Under the pieces are notes generated by a model. It worked only from the letters and a program-made list of their open reading frames with translations, was not told the DNA's origin and made no database searches. 34,897 bases of DNA, from contig NZ_BMEY01000031.1 of assembly GCF_014637405.1 (NCBI RefSeq), forward strand, positions 1-34,897, read 5' to 3'. Shown in pieces: positions 34,745 to 34,897 of the stretch; the stretch's first letter is position 1; every line of letters starts with the position of its first letter. Source of the stretch: Ornithinibacillus halotolerans (lineage in GTDB: Bacteria; Bacillota; Bacilli; Bacillales; Amphibacillaceae). The position numbers and the translations under genes are program-made.

Positions 34745-34774
34745 AAACCGTAGCACTATATGTGGTACGGTTTT
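34745..34774 (+). terminator. Terminator at the end of the PTS operon region
   Basis: AAACCGTA (34745-34752) pairs with TACGGTTT (34766-34773), with GCAC/GTGG continuing inward and a short T-run. It lies after the palindromic repeat, which is therefore probably transcribed with the operon. Confidence 0.7.
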
Positions 34775-34789
34775 ATTATGTCATTTGAA

Positions 34790-34812
34790 AACCCCTGGCT
34801 ATGCCGGGGGTT
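34790..34812. mobile_element. Hairpin that may mark the left end of an IS200/IS605-type element
   Basis: AACCCCTGGC-TAT-GCCGGGGGTT is a compact stem-loop followed by a gene-free stretch to the edge (34813-34897). IS200/IS605 elements begin with such a subterminal hairpin a short way before tnpA. The transposase would lie outside the window, so this is only a suggestion. Confidence 0.35.
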
Positions 34813-34897
34813 CCGGAGAGCTTATAGCGTGGTATTAAAATTAAAAAAGGCCTCTCTTCGTGATAAGATATAGTTGGTTTCCCGACCACTACATCAA

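Overview
This window is chromosome from a low-GC, Gram-positive, aerobic member of the Bacillaceae. An Oceanobacillus/Virgibacillus-like genus is an inference from gene style, not established. Support comes from GlpP-type antitermination, Gram-positive DhaM, CcpA (cre)-like operators, PRD/PTS regulators, an OpuAC-type glycine betaine lipoprotein, a class D sortase, strong AGGAGG ribosome binding sites, frequent TTG/GTG starts, and interspersed palindromes of a type common in Bacillaceae.

Layout. (1) 1-~600: 3' end of an IS110-family transposase followed by a structured noncoding end. (2) 916-8414: glycerol/dihydroxyacetone catabolism: dhaKLM, glpP, glpF-glpK and glpD, with two nested-hairpin leaders in front of glpF and glpD that are the expected GlpP targets. 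(3) 8528-18367: an inducible carbohydrate-uptake locus: YesM/YesN-like two-component system, a secreted DUF4127 protein, a sugar-binding lipoprotein, a TIM-barrel-like protein, two permeases (no ATPase) and an FAD-dependent oxidoreductase. Two promoters, in front of the DUF4127 gene and the binding-protein gene, share one architecture at identical spacing: two AAATCTTAAGAT-like repeats 20 bp apart, a cre-like site, and a TATCAT -10. (4) 18481-21693: two overlapping genes for Csm6-like proteins of about 440 residues, each with a C-terminal R-x6-H HEPN motif, followed by a four-helix membrane protein. No CRISPR array or other cas gene is present; this is the best candidate for an undescribed system. 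(5) 21764-23687: an orphan OpuAC-like lipoprotein and an orphan class D sortase. (6) 23771-34438: beta-glucoside utilisation: RpiR-family regulator, LicH-like GH4 enzyme, HAD phosphatase, LicR-like PRD activator, and an operon of PTS EIIA, GH1 6-phospho-beta-glucosidase, EIIB, a small membrane protein and EIIC. (7) Intergenic elements: a 52-bp-period tandem array (26282-26926) abutting a remnant of an aldo/keto reductase gene, two copies of a large palindromic repeat whose stems covary (3035-3330 and 34541-34720), two GGGGGACAGTCCC hairpins, and a hairpin at the right edge that may begin an IS200/IS605 element.

How the genes work together. Glycerol enters by GlpF, is phosphorylated by GlpK and oxidised by GlpD to dihydroxyacetone phosphate; DhaKLM reaches the same product from dihydroxyacetone using PEP through the PTS. 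The licABC products import and phosphorylate beta-glucosides, and the GH1 and GH4 enzymes hydrolyse the phosphorylated sugars. Cre-like sites before glpF, the two-component genes, both ABC-locus promoters, licH (degenerate) and the PTS operon suggest that most of the window is under carbon catabolite control. All functional calls are from reading the sequence; no database search was run.
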